Source: Adenanthera pavonina (Eukaryota; Streptophyta; Magnoliopsida; Fabales; Fabaceae). Taken from it: 64,000 nucleotides of DNA. Positions within the stretch are counted from its first letter, which is position 1. Each line of letters starts with the position of its first letter. The DNA lies in assembly GCA_026686845.1 (NCBI GenBank), contig JAIVEN010000012.1:2854501-2918500 (forward strand). The letters run 5' to 3'. Both the position numbers and the translations under genes were made by a program. Under the pieces are notes generated by a model, which ran no database searches, had not been told where the DNA came from, and saw only the letters and a program-made list of their open reading frames with translations. Positions 1 through 10,871 of this stretch are shown here, piece after piece.

Positions 1-1147
1 ATTTATAGTGTAATTTTAAATCTAAGGGTCAAAAATGGACAGTGGTGTGAAAACTGTGAATTTCTACTATAAGTATCGCTTAATTTAAAAGGTAGTATAA
101 AATTATACAGAGCTCCAAAAATTTAGTAGTTTCCATATGTAGACATATCTATGTTTCATTTTAATATGCCACTAGTTTGAAAGCAATTGGAACTATATAG
201 TGAGAGTTATGCATGTTTTCCTAAAACTATTCTAGTAAAAGTGATGTTCTGGCCCTTAGTAGTTTAAGTTAATGATGTGGCATGTTCCAGTCAAATAAAT
301 ATACAAGAAAATATGGCTGTAAAGTAGACTTATAGAGATTTTCAATGATGTAAAGAAAGCATGAATTGGCTTAGAGTAGGATAAGAAATGTATTTTTAAA
401 TTTAGGGCCAAAAATCCTAGAGATGTGAAAAATGATCATATGAACAATGCTTTTCATGCTATATATTGTATCAATTATCACAATTAAAGTCCTATTTCAT
501 ATTTTTTTCATGTAGAGAATATTTTAAAATATTTTTAGAGACTTGAATCACATTCATACAATTTTTATAAATTTAGTTATGAATTATTAATTTAGTAGTT
601 TGCATAAGTAATTAACATAGGATATATCTGGACAAGGGAAAAGATGCAGTAATTTGGATATTTCTTCCCCAAAAGGGGCGTGATCTTTGCAGCATGTGAG
701 AATTAGAATATTTAATTATATCTTTAAGTAAACATAATGATTAACTTAACCAAGTAATTATGTGAGTTAAGCTTCCTATTTCATATCTCTCCTTTGGCCA
801 ACCTTGATTGCCAAATAAAGAGAGTGAGAGAGCTCAAAATTTTCACAAGGAAGAGGAGAGTTGGCATGAGAAAGAGAGAAGAGAGAAGAGAAAGGACAAA
901 GAAAAGCTTTAAGGTTCAAGTACAAGTTGATGATAAGAGACTTGAATCATATTGGTACAATTTTTCTAGAATTAGTTATAAATTTTCATAATTTAGTCAG
1001 CAAAAAGGTTTAACCATATGAACGATAATTGAAATTTTGAATTTTTCTATTTTGATACTTTAAGTGATTCAAACCTTTAATCATGATTAATGGATTGTAA
1101 ACAAATTCTAATACATGGGAATTGAGGTCTAAAGGTAAGACATTACA
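1..1147 (+). repeat. 3' part of a family-L LTR (copy A)
   Basis: This non-coding stretch aligns by eye with 25810-26535 in the same orientation. Shared phrases include the segment around 110-330 (ctccaaaaatt, gatgccactagttt, ctattctagtaaaagt) and the segment around 530-600 (tagagacttgaatca). It ends in GACATTACA at 1147, matching the LTR ends at 26535 (GTGTACA) and, reverse-complemented, at 56307 (TGTAAAACC). No primer-binding site follows, so it is a 3' or solo LTR whose start lies left of the window. The purine-rich 65-codon reading frame at 794-991 is a by-product of the LTR leader, not a gene. Confidence 0.6.
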
Positions 1148-2694
1148 AAGCTAACATAGCATCATTTACATAAGACATCCAAATCAAACATCACTTTGTA
1201 AATCCATGAATATTCATATCTAACAATCAAGAGTCAAGACTGTGAGATCAAGCAATTACTCAATTTTCATAATTCAGCATCTGTAAGTTAAAATATTTTT
1301 TTGGCCAACTCCATAAGTTAAAGTATGAAGTCATCAAAATATAGCAAATCACAATTTTAAACCACAGGTGTTATGTGATCCCATTAAAAGACTATCATAG
1401 TACTTGGCAAATGTCTAACAATGTGTTATACATACAAAATGACCGGTACCAAAAGTAAGTGCAACCACAACAACGAGTAATAGATTAGCATCTATTACTC
1501 AGGTTCCTTGCCATTGTCTTTGCTGGAGCCTTCACCTAAAATGTTTGAGCCATAGGGGGTGAGATAAACATCCCACTAACCAAGATAACTCCTAATCATG
1601 CATCTATTTATACTATCAGATATGGCAAGTCAACTATTATGTCAAGACATAAGATATTAAGTGAATATTTTACCATAATGCAACCATAACATAATCCCCA
1701 TCCACGGATTTGGTTTACCTTTATACAACCTTAATCTAAAGTGTAGTTTAAATAGACTATTCCTCATTCTATGATCTCTTTAAAGCCACAATTTTGGAAT
1801 ACCATTCCACCTTCTTTAGTCCTTTAAGACCTTAGTTAAGTGAAATGGACTATGGTTGACACTTTACCTTCCACTTCATGGTTTAGGGAATGCCCAAGTC
1901 TTTCCAGCTTTTACCTCCCGACCAAAGGATGATAGCTTGGGAATTGGCTTACATTGCCTCACCACTTCCTACACAAAGCCTTATATGTAGATAAGTGGAC
2001 TTTTGGCAATTACCACGTGGTAATAAAGAACCAAACTACCCAATTCCAACATAAGCATAACCAATAATATCATGTCTAACATCACATATTTAACATGTAT
2101 AGCTTATTTTCATCATTCATAATGCATTTCGAAACAAGATAGTATGCATATCATTAGCATCATTCTTTCAACAATTGTTAGGTATCACTAACAAAGGGAT
2201 TGTATCATGCTATAGTCATATTCAAACTAAAGTCAATATCTCAATGTTCATGTGAGAGTCAATTCAATATATTATGCATCATGGTAATGAAATGAAGATA
2301 ACCCAGTTACCTCAAGCCTTAACTACCATTAATCACTATCATAGGCAAACATCAAAGAATCAATCCCAGAAGTGGAAATTCAAGAGCCACTAGTTCACAA
2401 GCACTTGAAGGTGCCAAGAGCCATAATCAACCATACAAATCATTCCCAAAGTCATGAAGTGCCAAATTCCACAAGACCCTACTAAAGCTAGATTTCCCTT
2501 CTTAGCCAAAATCAAAAATCAAGGGAGCCACTTACTAAAGCAAGGTTCCAAGTGTTCCAAGAACTCAAATCAATAACTCCAAGCTACCTAAAACATGCAC
2601 AAGCCACTTCCAAGCAATGGATGTACGAATAAAAAATCATCAACTCACTTTACAACTTAGGATTTGGTAAATACTACCATAAATCTCTAATGCA
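1148..2694. other. Unassigned non-coding repeat-like DNA, left half
   Basis: I see no open coding frame, RNA gene or match elsewhere in the window. It continues at 16691 once the solo LTR 2700-16685 is removed, because that LTR is flanked by a perfect AACTC duplication. The joined 2.4 kb ends near 17554 with GGGATATTAC, like the starts of minus-strand family-L LTRs (61101, 21681), and it contains a splice-donor-like TTACCTT on the minus strand near 16848. It may therefore be another minus-strand LTR. I could not find its left end or a target duplication. Confidence 0.35.
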
Positions 2695-3376
2695 AACTCT
2701 GTTAGCAAGGCTAACTTCCCAAGAGGGGGGGTGAATTGGGAAGATTGAAATTTTTCTGCACAAAGTGAGATAAGTGAAGGTAGCACAGTTTAAAGGAAGC
2801 AACGTATAAAACAGAGTAAGCTGAAAAGTAAAGATAGGGAGTAGAAGACTCAGTAATTTATCCTGGTTCGGTCTAACCACTTGACCTACGTCCAGTCCAC
2901 AAGACCACTCTTGAGATTTTTCACTATACAGCAAGAATTCAACTGGCTTCTTGCTAATGCCACAGTACAATGAGTATGCTCTGTTTTCTGGAGCTTTCTC
3001 ACTCTCTCTAAGCACTTCTACAATGTGCTTCCCAATCCTTGTTGAATCAAGAGTTTTGATGATTCCAAACCAACATTCAAGAGCTTGGATTGAAGATATC
3101 AAAGGAGATCAAAGCTGTCTCAGGTGAAGATTTTTTGAGTTCTTGGTGTTAGATCTTTTGTAGGATCCTTAGTTTTTGTTATGACTAGGTAAAAGATTTT
3201 GATTTGAAGAAAAGATGTTTTCAAACTTTGATTTTATGTTAAATCTTTAAATATCTGAAAAACACCTACAAACAGACGAAGGTTGAAAGTTTAAGCTAAA
3301 CTGTCAAGTTGGAAATTCGAACTTTGCCTTTGGAAATTCGAATTTCGAGCTAAAACTGAATAAGTCTGAATAGATG

Positions 3377-3771
3377 GCTCTCTATCAGATGAATTTTGGT
3401 TGTTCAAAATTCGAATTTTCATCTAGTCTGAAAGAGGCCTTTTGGTAACAGACGAACTTCACACTTTCAAAATTTGAATTTCAAGTAAAATGAAGTTTGT
3501 AAAAACCAAAGAAATTCGTCTGAAACTATGATAAAGTACATCTGAAATCAAAATGAAATTGAGTTTGATAAATGCTCTCTGACAGACGAATTTTGAACTT
3601 CCAACATTCGAATTTTCATATAAGTCTGAAAGATGCTTCTTTGCAATAGACGAACTTTGAGTCTTCAAAATTCAAATTTTGAACAAAACAAAAATTGAGA
3701 AAATAGAAGAAATTCGTCTGAAACTATGTTAAAGTTCATCTGAGATCAAGAATGATTTAAGTTTCAAAACT
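3377..3771 (+). repeat. 197-bp tandem repeat in the U3 of the LTR
   Basis: Units begin with GCTCTCTnnCAGA at 3377, 3574 and (partial) 3772, a period of 197-198 bp. Each unit contains a gctctctgacagacga block, two AATTCGAATT-type blocks, an aagtctgaaag block and an aattcgtctgaaactatg block. The E1 LTRs and the solo LTRs at 2700 and 51815 (about 1860 bp) have two units. The solo LTR at 57846 (1663 bp) and the E3 LTRs (about 1668 bp) have one, which accounts for the length difference. Confidence 0.8.
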
Positions 3772-4349
3772 GCTCTCTGATAGACAAACTTTGAACATTA
3801 AAATTTGAATTTCAGAAGCTAAGTTCTTGAGTCTGTTGAAATGAAACATTGACATACGAATGATGTGAACTTGCAACATTCGAATGATGAAGTTAGTCTG
3901 AAAAGAGTCTCTCTGACAGACGAACTTTACTCTTCAACATTCGAATTTCGAAGAAAATGAACTACTGTGCCTCCTTTTCACGTACTGAGAACAGACGAAT
4001 TTTGGGCTTCCAAAATTCGAATTTCGAGGGCACTGTAGAAAATTAAAAACACTGTTCACACTTAACCGAAAAACTTTCTTCTTGAAAATTCGTATGTCAC
4101 ATTGTGAAAATGTTTTGTAAGTTTCAAAATTCGAATTTCACTTCATGAACAGACGAACTTCGTGCTGTAACGTTGGAAGCTTTAATCTTCGGTTCCTTCA
4201 AAATTCGTCTATTGGCCAACCAAAATTCGAATTTCAGTATGTCAGAAACATTAAATGTGGTTGGTAAACGGATAGTTTTTCAGAGTAACCGTTGGATAAC
4301 TTCCCCAACTGATAGATTTAGTCTCTAATAGATATTTGAGACCTAAATC

Positions 4350-4357
4350 TATAAATA
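4350..4357 (+). promoter_or_regulatory. TATA box of E1 5' LTR
   Basis: TATAAATA within acctaaatctataaatac. The same box at the same relative place is in the E1 3' LTR (14609-14616), the solo LTR at 58960-58967 and, on the minus strand, the E3 5' LTR (45845-45852). Transcription probably starts about 25-35 bp downstream. Confidence 0.75.
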
Positions 4358-4901
4358 CAACATCATTTGAAGTTGTGGGCAACGAATCAAACTAATATAC
4401 ACCGAATTTCTGCTGAATCTTTTCTCAAAAGCTTTTACCCTCTCAACTTCTATACTTGTACTTAAACTTTCATATCTACTCTTTTCAAGAGAGTTATTTC
4501 ATTGTAATCAATCTACTCTTCATCTTGGAGATAGATTTACTTGTGAGGGGTATTCACAAGGGGAGTGGGAAGCACATAGTGAAAGTGCTTGGAGAGTGTG
4601 AGAGAGCTCAGAAACAGAGCATACTCATGTAATGTGGCTTTAGCAAGAAGCCCACTAAAATTCTTGCTGTATAGTGAATAAATCTCAAGAAGTGTCTTGG
4701 GGACTGGATGTAGGTCAAGAGAATAGACCGAACCAGGATAAATCACTGAGTTCTCTTTTCTTTATCTCTACCTTTCACCTTGCTCTATTTTATGCATTGT
4801 TTTCATTATACTGTGATATCTTCATTAACTTCACTTTGTGCAGAAAAATCTCAGACTTCCAATTCAACCCCCCCTCTTGGGAAGTCAGCCTTGCTAACAA
4901 G

Positions 4902-4913
4902 TGGTATCAGAGC
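4902..4913 (+). other. Primer-binding site of E1 (initiator-Met tRNA)
   Basis: TGGTATCAGAGC begins two bases after the LTR end (4899). This is the standard plant copia primer site complementary to the 3' end of initiator methionine tRNA. Confidence 0.93.
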
Positions 4914-4954
4914 TCGGATTCCCATTCAAAGGAACTCACAGTCCGAGAATTAAG

Positions 4955-6754
4955 ATGGCTGGCTTTGGAGAGAGTATACTTCCTGAAGGGAACAATACTA
5001 ACAGACCACCAGGCTTCAGTGGAGAGCATTATGGGTACTGGAAGATGAGGGTGCAGATCTACCTCCAATCAATTGATCTTGACATCTGGTCAGTCATTGA
5101 AAAAGGAGATTTCGTCCCTATGGCTCTAACTGAAGATGGAAGACACAAAGAGAAACTGGAAGCAGAATGGAATGATGAGGATAGAAGGAGAGTCCTACTG
5201 AATTTCAAAGCAAAGCATTGTTTAGTCAGCGCCCTAAACCAAGATGAATTCTACAGAGTCTCGCAATGCACCACTGCAAAAGGAATGTGGGATACTCTGC
5301 AGATTGCTCATGAAGGAACATCTGGAGTCAAGGAGAACAGACTGAACACGTGCATTGGGGAGTATGAAAGCTTTAGAATGGCTGAAGGAGAAACTGTAAA
5401 GGAGCTGCAAAAGAGATTCACCCTCATTGTGAATCAACTCAAAAGCCTGGGAAAGGAATACACTCAGTCTGAGAAAGTAAGAAAGATACTCAGAGCTCTC
5501 CCTCTGGAATGGCAGCCCAAGGTGACAGCAATAGAAGAAGCCAGAGGAGAATCAATGGCTTCTGTCACAGCTCTCTTCGGCAGCCTTGAGGAATATGAAG
5601 GAAAAATCAAAGCACTCAAGGAAGCGGGGCTGGACAGAAAGAAGAAAGGCCTTGCCTTCAAAGCTGTTGATGAAAAGGAAGAAGAATCTGATGAAGGAGA
5701 TGAGCTGGATGAGGAAACTCTGGCTATGATGGTCAGAAAATTCGGAAGATTCTACAGCAAGAAGAAGAACAAGAGATTCTTCAAGAAAGGAGCAGCTGGA
5801 GAAAGCAAGAAAGAGACAAAAGAACCTGTGACTTGCTATGAGTGCAAGAAGCAGGGACACATAAAGTGGGACTGCCCCCAATTCATCAAGAAATAAGAAA
5901 AGGAAAAGAAAGCTACTGACAAAGGAAAGAAGAAGAAGGCCTACATCTCATCTATATGGGGCAACAACTCAGATGAGGAAGAAGAAGATGAGGATGAGAT
6001 TGCCAACATTTGTCTGATGGCACTTGCTTCTGAAGAAGCCATACCCTCATACAGCAGTAATCAGGAAGAAGAGGTATATGAATCTGAACCTTCCTATTCT
6101 GAATTACTAGATGCATTTCATGAGCTTCATGATGAATTCATTAAAGTTGCTAAAGAACTGAAATTAGCAAAGAAAAAAATAAGGAAGCTGGAGTCTCAAA
6201 GCATAGTTTCTAAAACTGTCTCTTTACTTTCTTCTGAATCTGTTTGCTGTACTTCATGCACTAAACTTAAGCAAACTAAGGATTATTTAGTTAAAAGCTT
6301 GTCTAGGCTCACTAGAGGTAAAGATATGTTGTTTACATTAATGGGGAGCCAAAGAATATCGCAGGGAAAAGCTGGTCTTGACTATGATCCATGTGCTGTC
6401 AAGGAAAAGATTCGGAAGGAAAATCAGAATGTATATATGAGACAATTTGTGCATGCTGAGAACAATAAAAAGAAAAATGATGCATCACCTCACATTAAAA
6501 CATATAATCAGCCAAGACATGCTAGACAAAAGTATTATCTGCATTGTTTTCTTCCTACTTCTCAATCTAGCAGTCTTTTCACTACCTGTCATTTCTGTAA
6601 CAAAAAGGGACATATTTCCAGTTCGTGTGTTTTGAAGAAAAATGGACTTGGCAGGAAAGTTGAATGGGTTCCCAAAGTTGCATCTGCATCTAGGGAAATA
6701 CCTACTGACCGAAAAGGACCCAAGCAATTTTGGGTACCTAAAAGGAAAACATAA
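4955..6754 (+). pseudogene. gag: E1 gag (one premature stop)
   Basis: Encodes the capsid/nucleocapsid precursor that packages element RNA. It starts at the first ATG after the primer site (MAGFGES, also conserved in E3) and runs 599 codons in one frame, broken only by TAA at 5894-5896, where E3 reads CAA (Gln). Residues 20-230 form a copia gag domain (WKMRVQIYLQS, AKGMWDTLQIAHEGT, KILRALPLEW). A CCHC zinc knuckle CX2CX4HX4C lies at residues 294-307, followed by a Lys- and Asp/Glu-rich stretch and a helical region around 360-400. A second CCHC knuckle (CHFCNKKGHISSSC) lies at 545-558. The frame ends KRKT-stop at 6752-6754, 13 nt after the pol frame opens. E3 stops at the same codon with TGA, so this stop looks ancestral and the one at 5894 recent. 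Confidence 0.9.
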
Positions 6755-9700
6755 ACTTTGTTTTGCAGGTCTGTCTCAAAGCTAAGAAAAGCAACAAATG
6801 GTATATGGACAGTGCTTGCTCAAGTCACATGACTGGTGATAAGGAGAAGTTAATCACTCTTAGAGACAAGAAAGGAGGAAAGGTGCCCTTTGGAGGTGAT
6901 CAATACGGCAAAATTGTTGGTATTGGCATTATGGGCAAAAATCCAGAAACATCCATTGAAGAGGTGTTGTTTGTAATTGGCCTCAACCACAATTTGCTGA
7001 GCGTGAGTCAGACCTGTGACAGAGGAAACTGGGTGCTGTTTGACTCAAAGTTTTGCCTGGTCATCAGAAAAAGTGATCACAAAGTAATCCTCAAAGCTCA
7101 AAGGGATGGTAACTGTTATACTATTGACCTTGATGAACTTCCTCCCTTGGATTCTGTATGTTTAATCAGTCAGGATAATGATAGTTGGTTATGGCATAGG
7201 AGATTAGCTCATGTTAACATGAATCAATTGTCTAAACTGATTAAAAATGAGCTAGTAATTGGTCTACCAAAAATGTCTTTTGAAAAGGATAAAGAATGTC
7301 ATGCATGCTTAAGAGGAAAACAAACTAAATCATCCTTCAAATCTAAAAATGTAGTTACCACAACAAGACCACTTGAATTGTTGCATATGGACTTAATTGG
7401 ACCATCCAGGGTGAAAAGTCTTGGTGGTAATCTGTATGTGCTTGTAATTGTAGATGATTATTCTAGATTCACTTGGACATTGTTTCTTTCCTCTAAAAGT
7501 GATACCTTTGATGCATTTGTAACCTTAGCTAAGAAAGTGCAAAATGAGAAAGGTATCTCTATTGTGTCTATCAGGTCAGACCATGGAGGAGAATTTGAAA
7601 ATGCATACTTCCTGGAGTACTGCAATGAGCATGGGATTGACCACAACTTCTCAGCACCAAGAACTCCTCAACAAAATGGAGTGGTGGAAAGGAAGAACAG
7701 AACCATTGGAGAGATGACTAGAGCTATGCTGAATGAGAAGGAACTCTCTCAAGTGTTCTGGGCTGATGCAGTGAATACAGCAAGTTACATCATAAATAGA
7801 GCCTACATCAGACCAATCCTTAGGAAGACTCCATATGAACTGTACAAGGAAAGAAAGCCAAATCTGTCACACCTCCATGTGTTGGGGTGCAAATGCTTCA
7901 TTCATAACAATGGGAAAGAAAATCTGGGTAAGTTTGATGCCAAGTCCGATGAAGGTATATTTTTGGGCTATTCAAGTAGGAGTAAGGGTTATAGGGTTTA
8001 CAATAAAAGATCAAATGTAGTAGAAGAATCAGTGCATGTGGTTTTTATTGAAAATGAAACTGTTTCAAAACATGTTACCAATGAGGATGATCTTGCTTTC
8101 AAATTTGAAAAACTGGGAATTTCTGACAAAAGTAAAACTGAACCTCCAAAGATATCTGAATCTGTTGACACAGAGGAAGATATCCAGGAGCAAGAGTTTG
8201 ATGAAGAAAATAATGAAGAAACAGCTCAAGAACTCCCTAGAGCTTGGAGATATCAAAGGAATCACCCTGTTGATCAAGTAATAGGGAATGTTCAAGAGAA
8301 AGTCAAAACCAAAAAACAGTTAAGGGATCAAATGCTCAACTGCGCTTTCATTTCTGAAATTGAACCCAAAAGTGCTGAAGAAGCCTTAACTGATGAATAC
8401 TGGATTATGGCTATGCAAGATGAATTAAATCAATTTGAAAGAAATCAAGTTTGGAATTTAGTACCCAGACCCAAAAATCATTCTGTTATTGGTACTAAAT
8501 GGGTCTTCAGAAACAAACTTGATGAATCTGGAACAATAATCAGAAATAAAGCTAGATTGGTTGCTAAAGGGTATAATCAGGAAGAAGGTATTGATTTTGA
8601 AGAAACCTTTGCACCAGTAGCTAGACTAGAGGCTATAAGAATACTGCTAGCATATGCATGCATGAAAAATATTTTATTATATCAAATGGATGTAAAAAGT
8701 GCTTTTCTGAATGGATATATCATGGAAGAAGTTTATGTAGATCAACCTCTAGGTTTTGAGGATTCTACTAAACCAAACCATGTTTATAAACTTAAGAAGG
8801 CTCTTTATGGTTTAAAACAAGCCCCTAGAGCATGGTATGAGAGACTGAGCAATTTCTTAACTGATAAAGGGTTCATTAGAGGCAAAGTTGACACAACCTT
8901 ATTCACTAAGAAAGAAAATAAAGACTTACTAATTGTTCAAATTTATGTTGATGGTATTATTTTTGGTGCCACTAATGAGACTCTTTGCAAGAAATTTTCT
9001 AAGATAATGCAGGGAGAATTCGAGATGTCTATGATGGGTGAACTCAACTTCTTCCTTGGATTGCAAATTAAACAGCAAGGTGATGGTATCTTTCTTAGTC
9101 AATCCAAGTATCTAAAGGAGCTGCTAAAGAAGTTTGGAATGGAGAATGCCAAGCCAATGGGAACACCTATGGCTACTGCAACCAAACTGGATATGGATGA
9201 GAATGGGAAGATGTTTGACATTACTCAGTACAGAAAAATGATTGGATCCCTGCTGTACTTAACTGCCAGCAGACCTGACATTATGTTCAGTGTCTGCATG
9301 TGTGCAAGGTTCCAATCATGCCCCAAAGAATCCCATGCAACAGCTGTGAAAAGAATTTTTAGATATCTTATTGGAACATCACAGATGGGTCTTTGGTATC
9401 CAAAAGGCAATGGAGAAGACCTCAAAGGATACACTGATGCTGATTTGGCAGGATCTAAAACTGACAGAAAAAGTACAAGTGGAACCTGTCAGTTCCTTGG
9501 AGGATCCCTGGTTTCATGGTTCAGCAAAAAGCAAAACAGTGTGGCCTTATCTACTGCAGAAGCTGAGTATGTTGCAGCTGGAAGCTGTTGTGCCTAAGTC
9601 ATCTGGATGAAACAGCAGCTTGAAGATCTTGAGGTTAAAATAAAAGAGATACCAATCATGTGTGACAACCAAAGTGCTATAAATATCACCAAGAATCCTG

Positions 9701-9894
9701 TCATGCATTCAAGGACGAAACATATTGAAGTTAGGCACCACTTCATAAGAGATCACGTTCTGAAAGGAGAAGTCAGATTGGAGTACATCCCAACAGAGGA
9801 TCAAGTTGCTGATATACTCACAAAACCTCTGCCAGAAGACAGGCTTTGCAAAATAAGGAGAGAATTAGGAATGGTAAACCCCAATGAACTGTAA
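6742..9894 (+). pseudogene. pol: E1 pol: protease, integrase, RT, RNase H
   Basis: Copia polyprotein of about 1050 codons, in the -1 frame relative to gag. The frame opens at 6742 and has no obvious ATG, so it is probably made by frameshifting or from a spliced RNA (TTTGTTTTGCAG at 6757-6768). Counting from 6763: protease motif DSACSSHMTGD from residue 16; integrase zinc finger around residues 145-188 (HRRLAH...CHACLRG); integrase triad D210, D273, E309, the usual 35-residue spacing; RT from about 555, with KWVFRNKLDE, MDVKSAFLNG and KQAPRAWYERL. The RT catalytic YVDD reads YVDG (Gly at 8953-8955; E3 keeps Asp). RNase H follows with YTDADLAG and ALSTAEAEYVA. TAA at 9595-9597 replaces a Gln codon kept in E3 and removes the last 99 codons. 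The integrase looks intact. Confidence 0.92.
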
Positions 9895-10871
9895 GATATT
9901 TCTGTGGAATTCTCTCTTTAGAATTTTCAAAATTAGAATCAATTCTAACTTGAGCATCGGAGTATGTTTAATTTTAGGTGCAGGTGCTCCTTGTGAAAAT
10001 CAATGGCTAAAAGGTTTAAAAGATTGGAGAACTCCAGATTGGATCAACCAGAAAGTGAAGAGAATGACAATTATTGTAAGTTTTGGATTCATTCTGTAAG
10101 TTTTAAGGTTGAAATTTGTATGTTGTTTCATTCCTAGATGAATTTCATTGATAATATGTGTTTTTGAACTGGTCAACATGGTCAACATTCGAATTTTAGT
10201 TGACTAACAGACGAACTTCGTCTGTTATGCCTTGGAACAGTTTTCTAAGATGCCTCGAAATTCGTCTGTTGGATCTTGAAAATTCAAATTTTCAAAAACA
10301 AAAACTTCATAGTTATGATTGTCTATCACTGTTATGCCAATTTTCTCTTCTTAACATACATATGTTGGACAATCTTTACAAAAGTTGAAAAATTCGAATT
10401 TTCAGTTCAAAATTCGTCTGTTGAATTCTTGAAAGATGTAGTTCTGCATGTTTAGTTTGTCTGTTGAATGATGGTTTGATTGATGCCTGCCTTTTTCTTT
10501 TCAACATTCGAACTTTGGTGAAGCAAAATTCGTCTGTTGTGCTTGTATTGCGTGTTTCAAGCCACTGTCAGACAAACTTTCAAGATGAAAATTCATCTGT
10601 CAGTAAGCTGTGCTGAACAGTTTAACTTGTAACTGCCTGAAGTTTGAATTTTGACCCCTCAAAATTCGTCTGTCAAACGGTTACACACGTTAAATGCAAC
10701 GGTTTTCCTCAGAACAGACGCAACCCTATTTGTAACCTCTCTAAATCTGTTCTGATTCTCTCTTTAATCCTCTTAACTCCTGTCCAAAAACCGTCATTCT
10801 TCACCGTTTAAACTTCCAATCGCATCCCATAAACCTTTCCTTAACCTCATTCTGCATCATTCAACTGAGAA
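9895..10871 (+). other. E1 spacer between pol and third ORF
   Basis: About 1 kb without a convincing coding frame. From about 10185 to 10680 it carries the same motif types as the LTR U3 (AACAGACGAA, AAATTCGTCTGTTG, ATTCGAATTTT). One is a hairpin with 11-bp arms, TAACAGACGAA (10205-10215) and TTCGTCTGTTA (10217-10227), around a single C. A pyrimidine-rich leader (10735-10860) precedes the third ORF. The equivalent E3 spacer (39319-40324) shows the same motifs. It could hold a promoter or splice acceptor for the third ORF; this is inference. Confidence 0.6.

Larger units (their letters stand above)
3040..4899 (+). repeat. E1 5' LTR (1860 bp)
   Basis: Bounded by TG (3040) and CA (4899). U3 is filled with alternating motifs of the types CAGACGAA(C/T)TT and AAATTCGAATTT and holds a 197-bp tandem repeat (3377-3771). 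A TATA box lies at 4350-4357, so R and U5 probably occupy about the last 520 bp. Short 69-75 codon frames on the minus strand in this and sister LTRs come from the repeated motif and are not genes. Confidence 0.93.

Noticed and set aside
2674..3102. 142-codon minus-strand frame
   Set aside because: It runs across the junction of the older solo LTR and the E1 LTR, so it is an accident of the insertion.
3459..3668. Repeated 69-75 codon frames in LTRs (also near 13718, 16000, 46517 and 53031)
   Set aside because: They occur on whichever strand reads the repeated CAGACGAA/TTCGAA motifs, have no start context or domain, and are non-coding U3 sequence.
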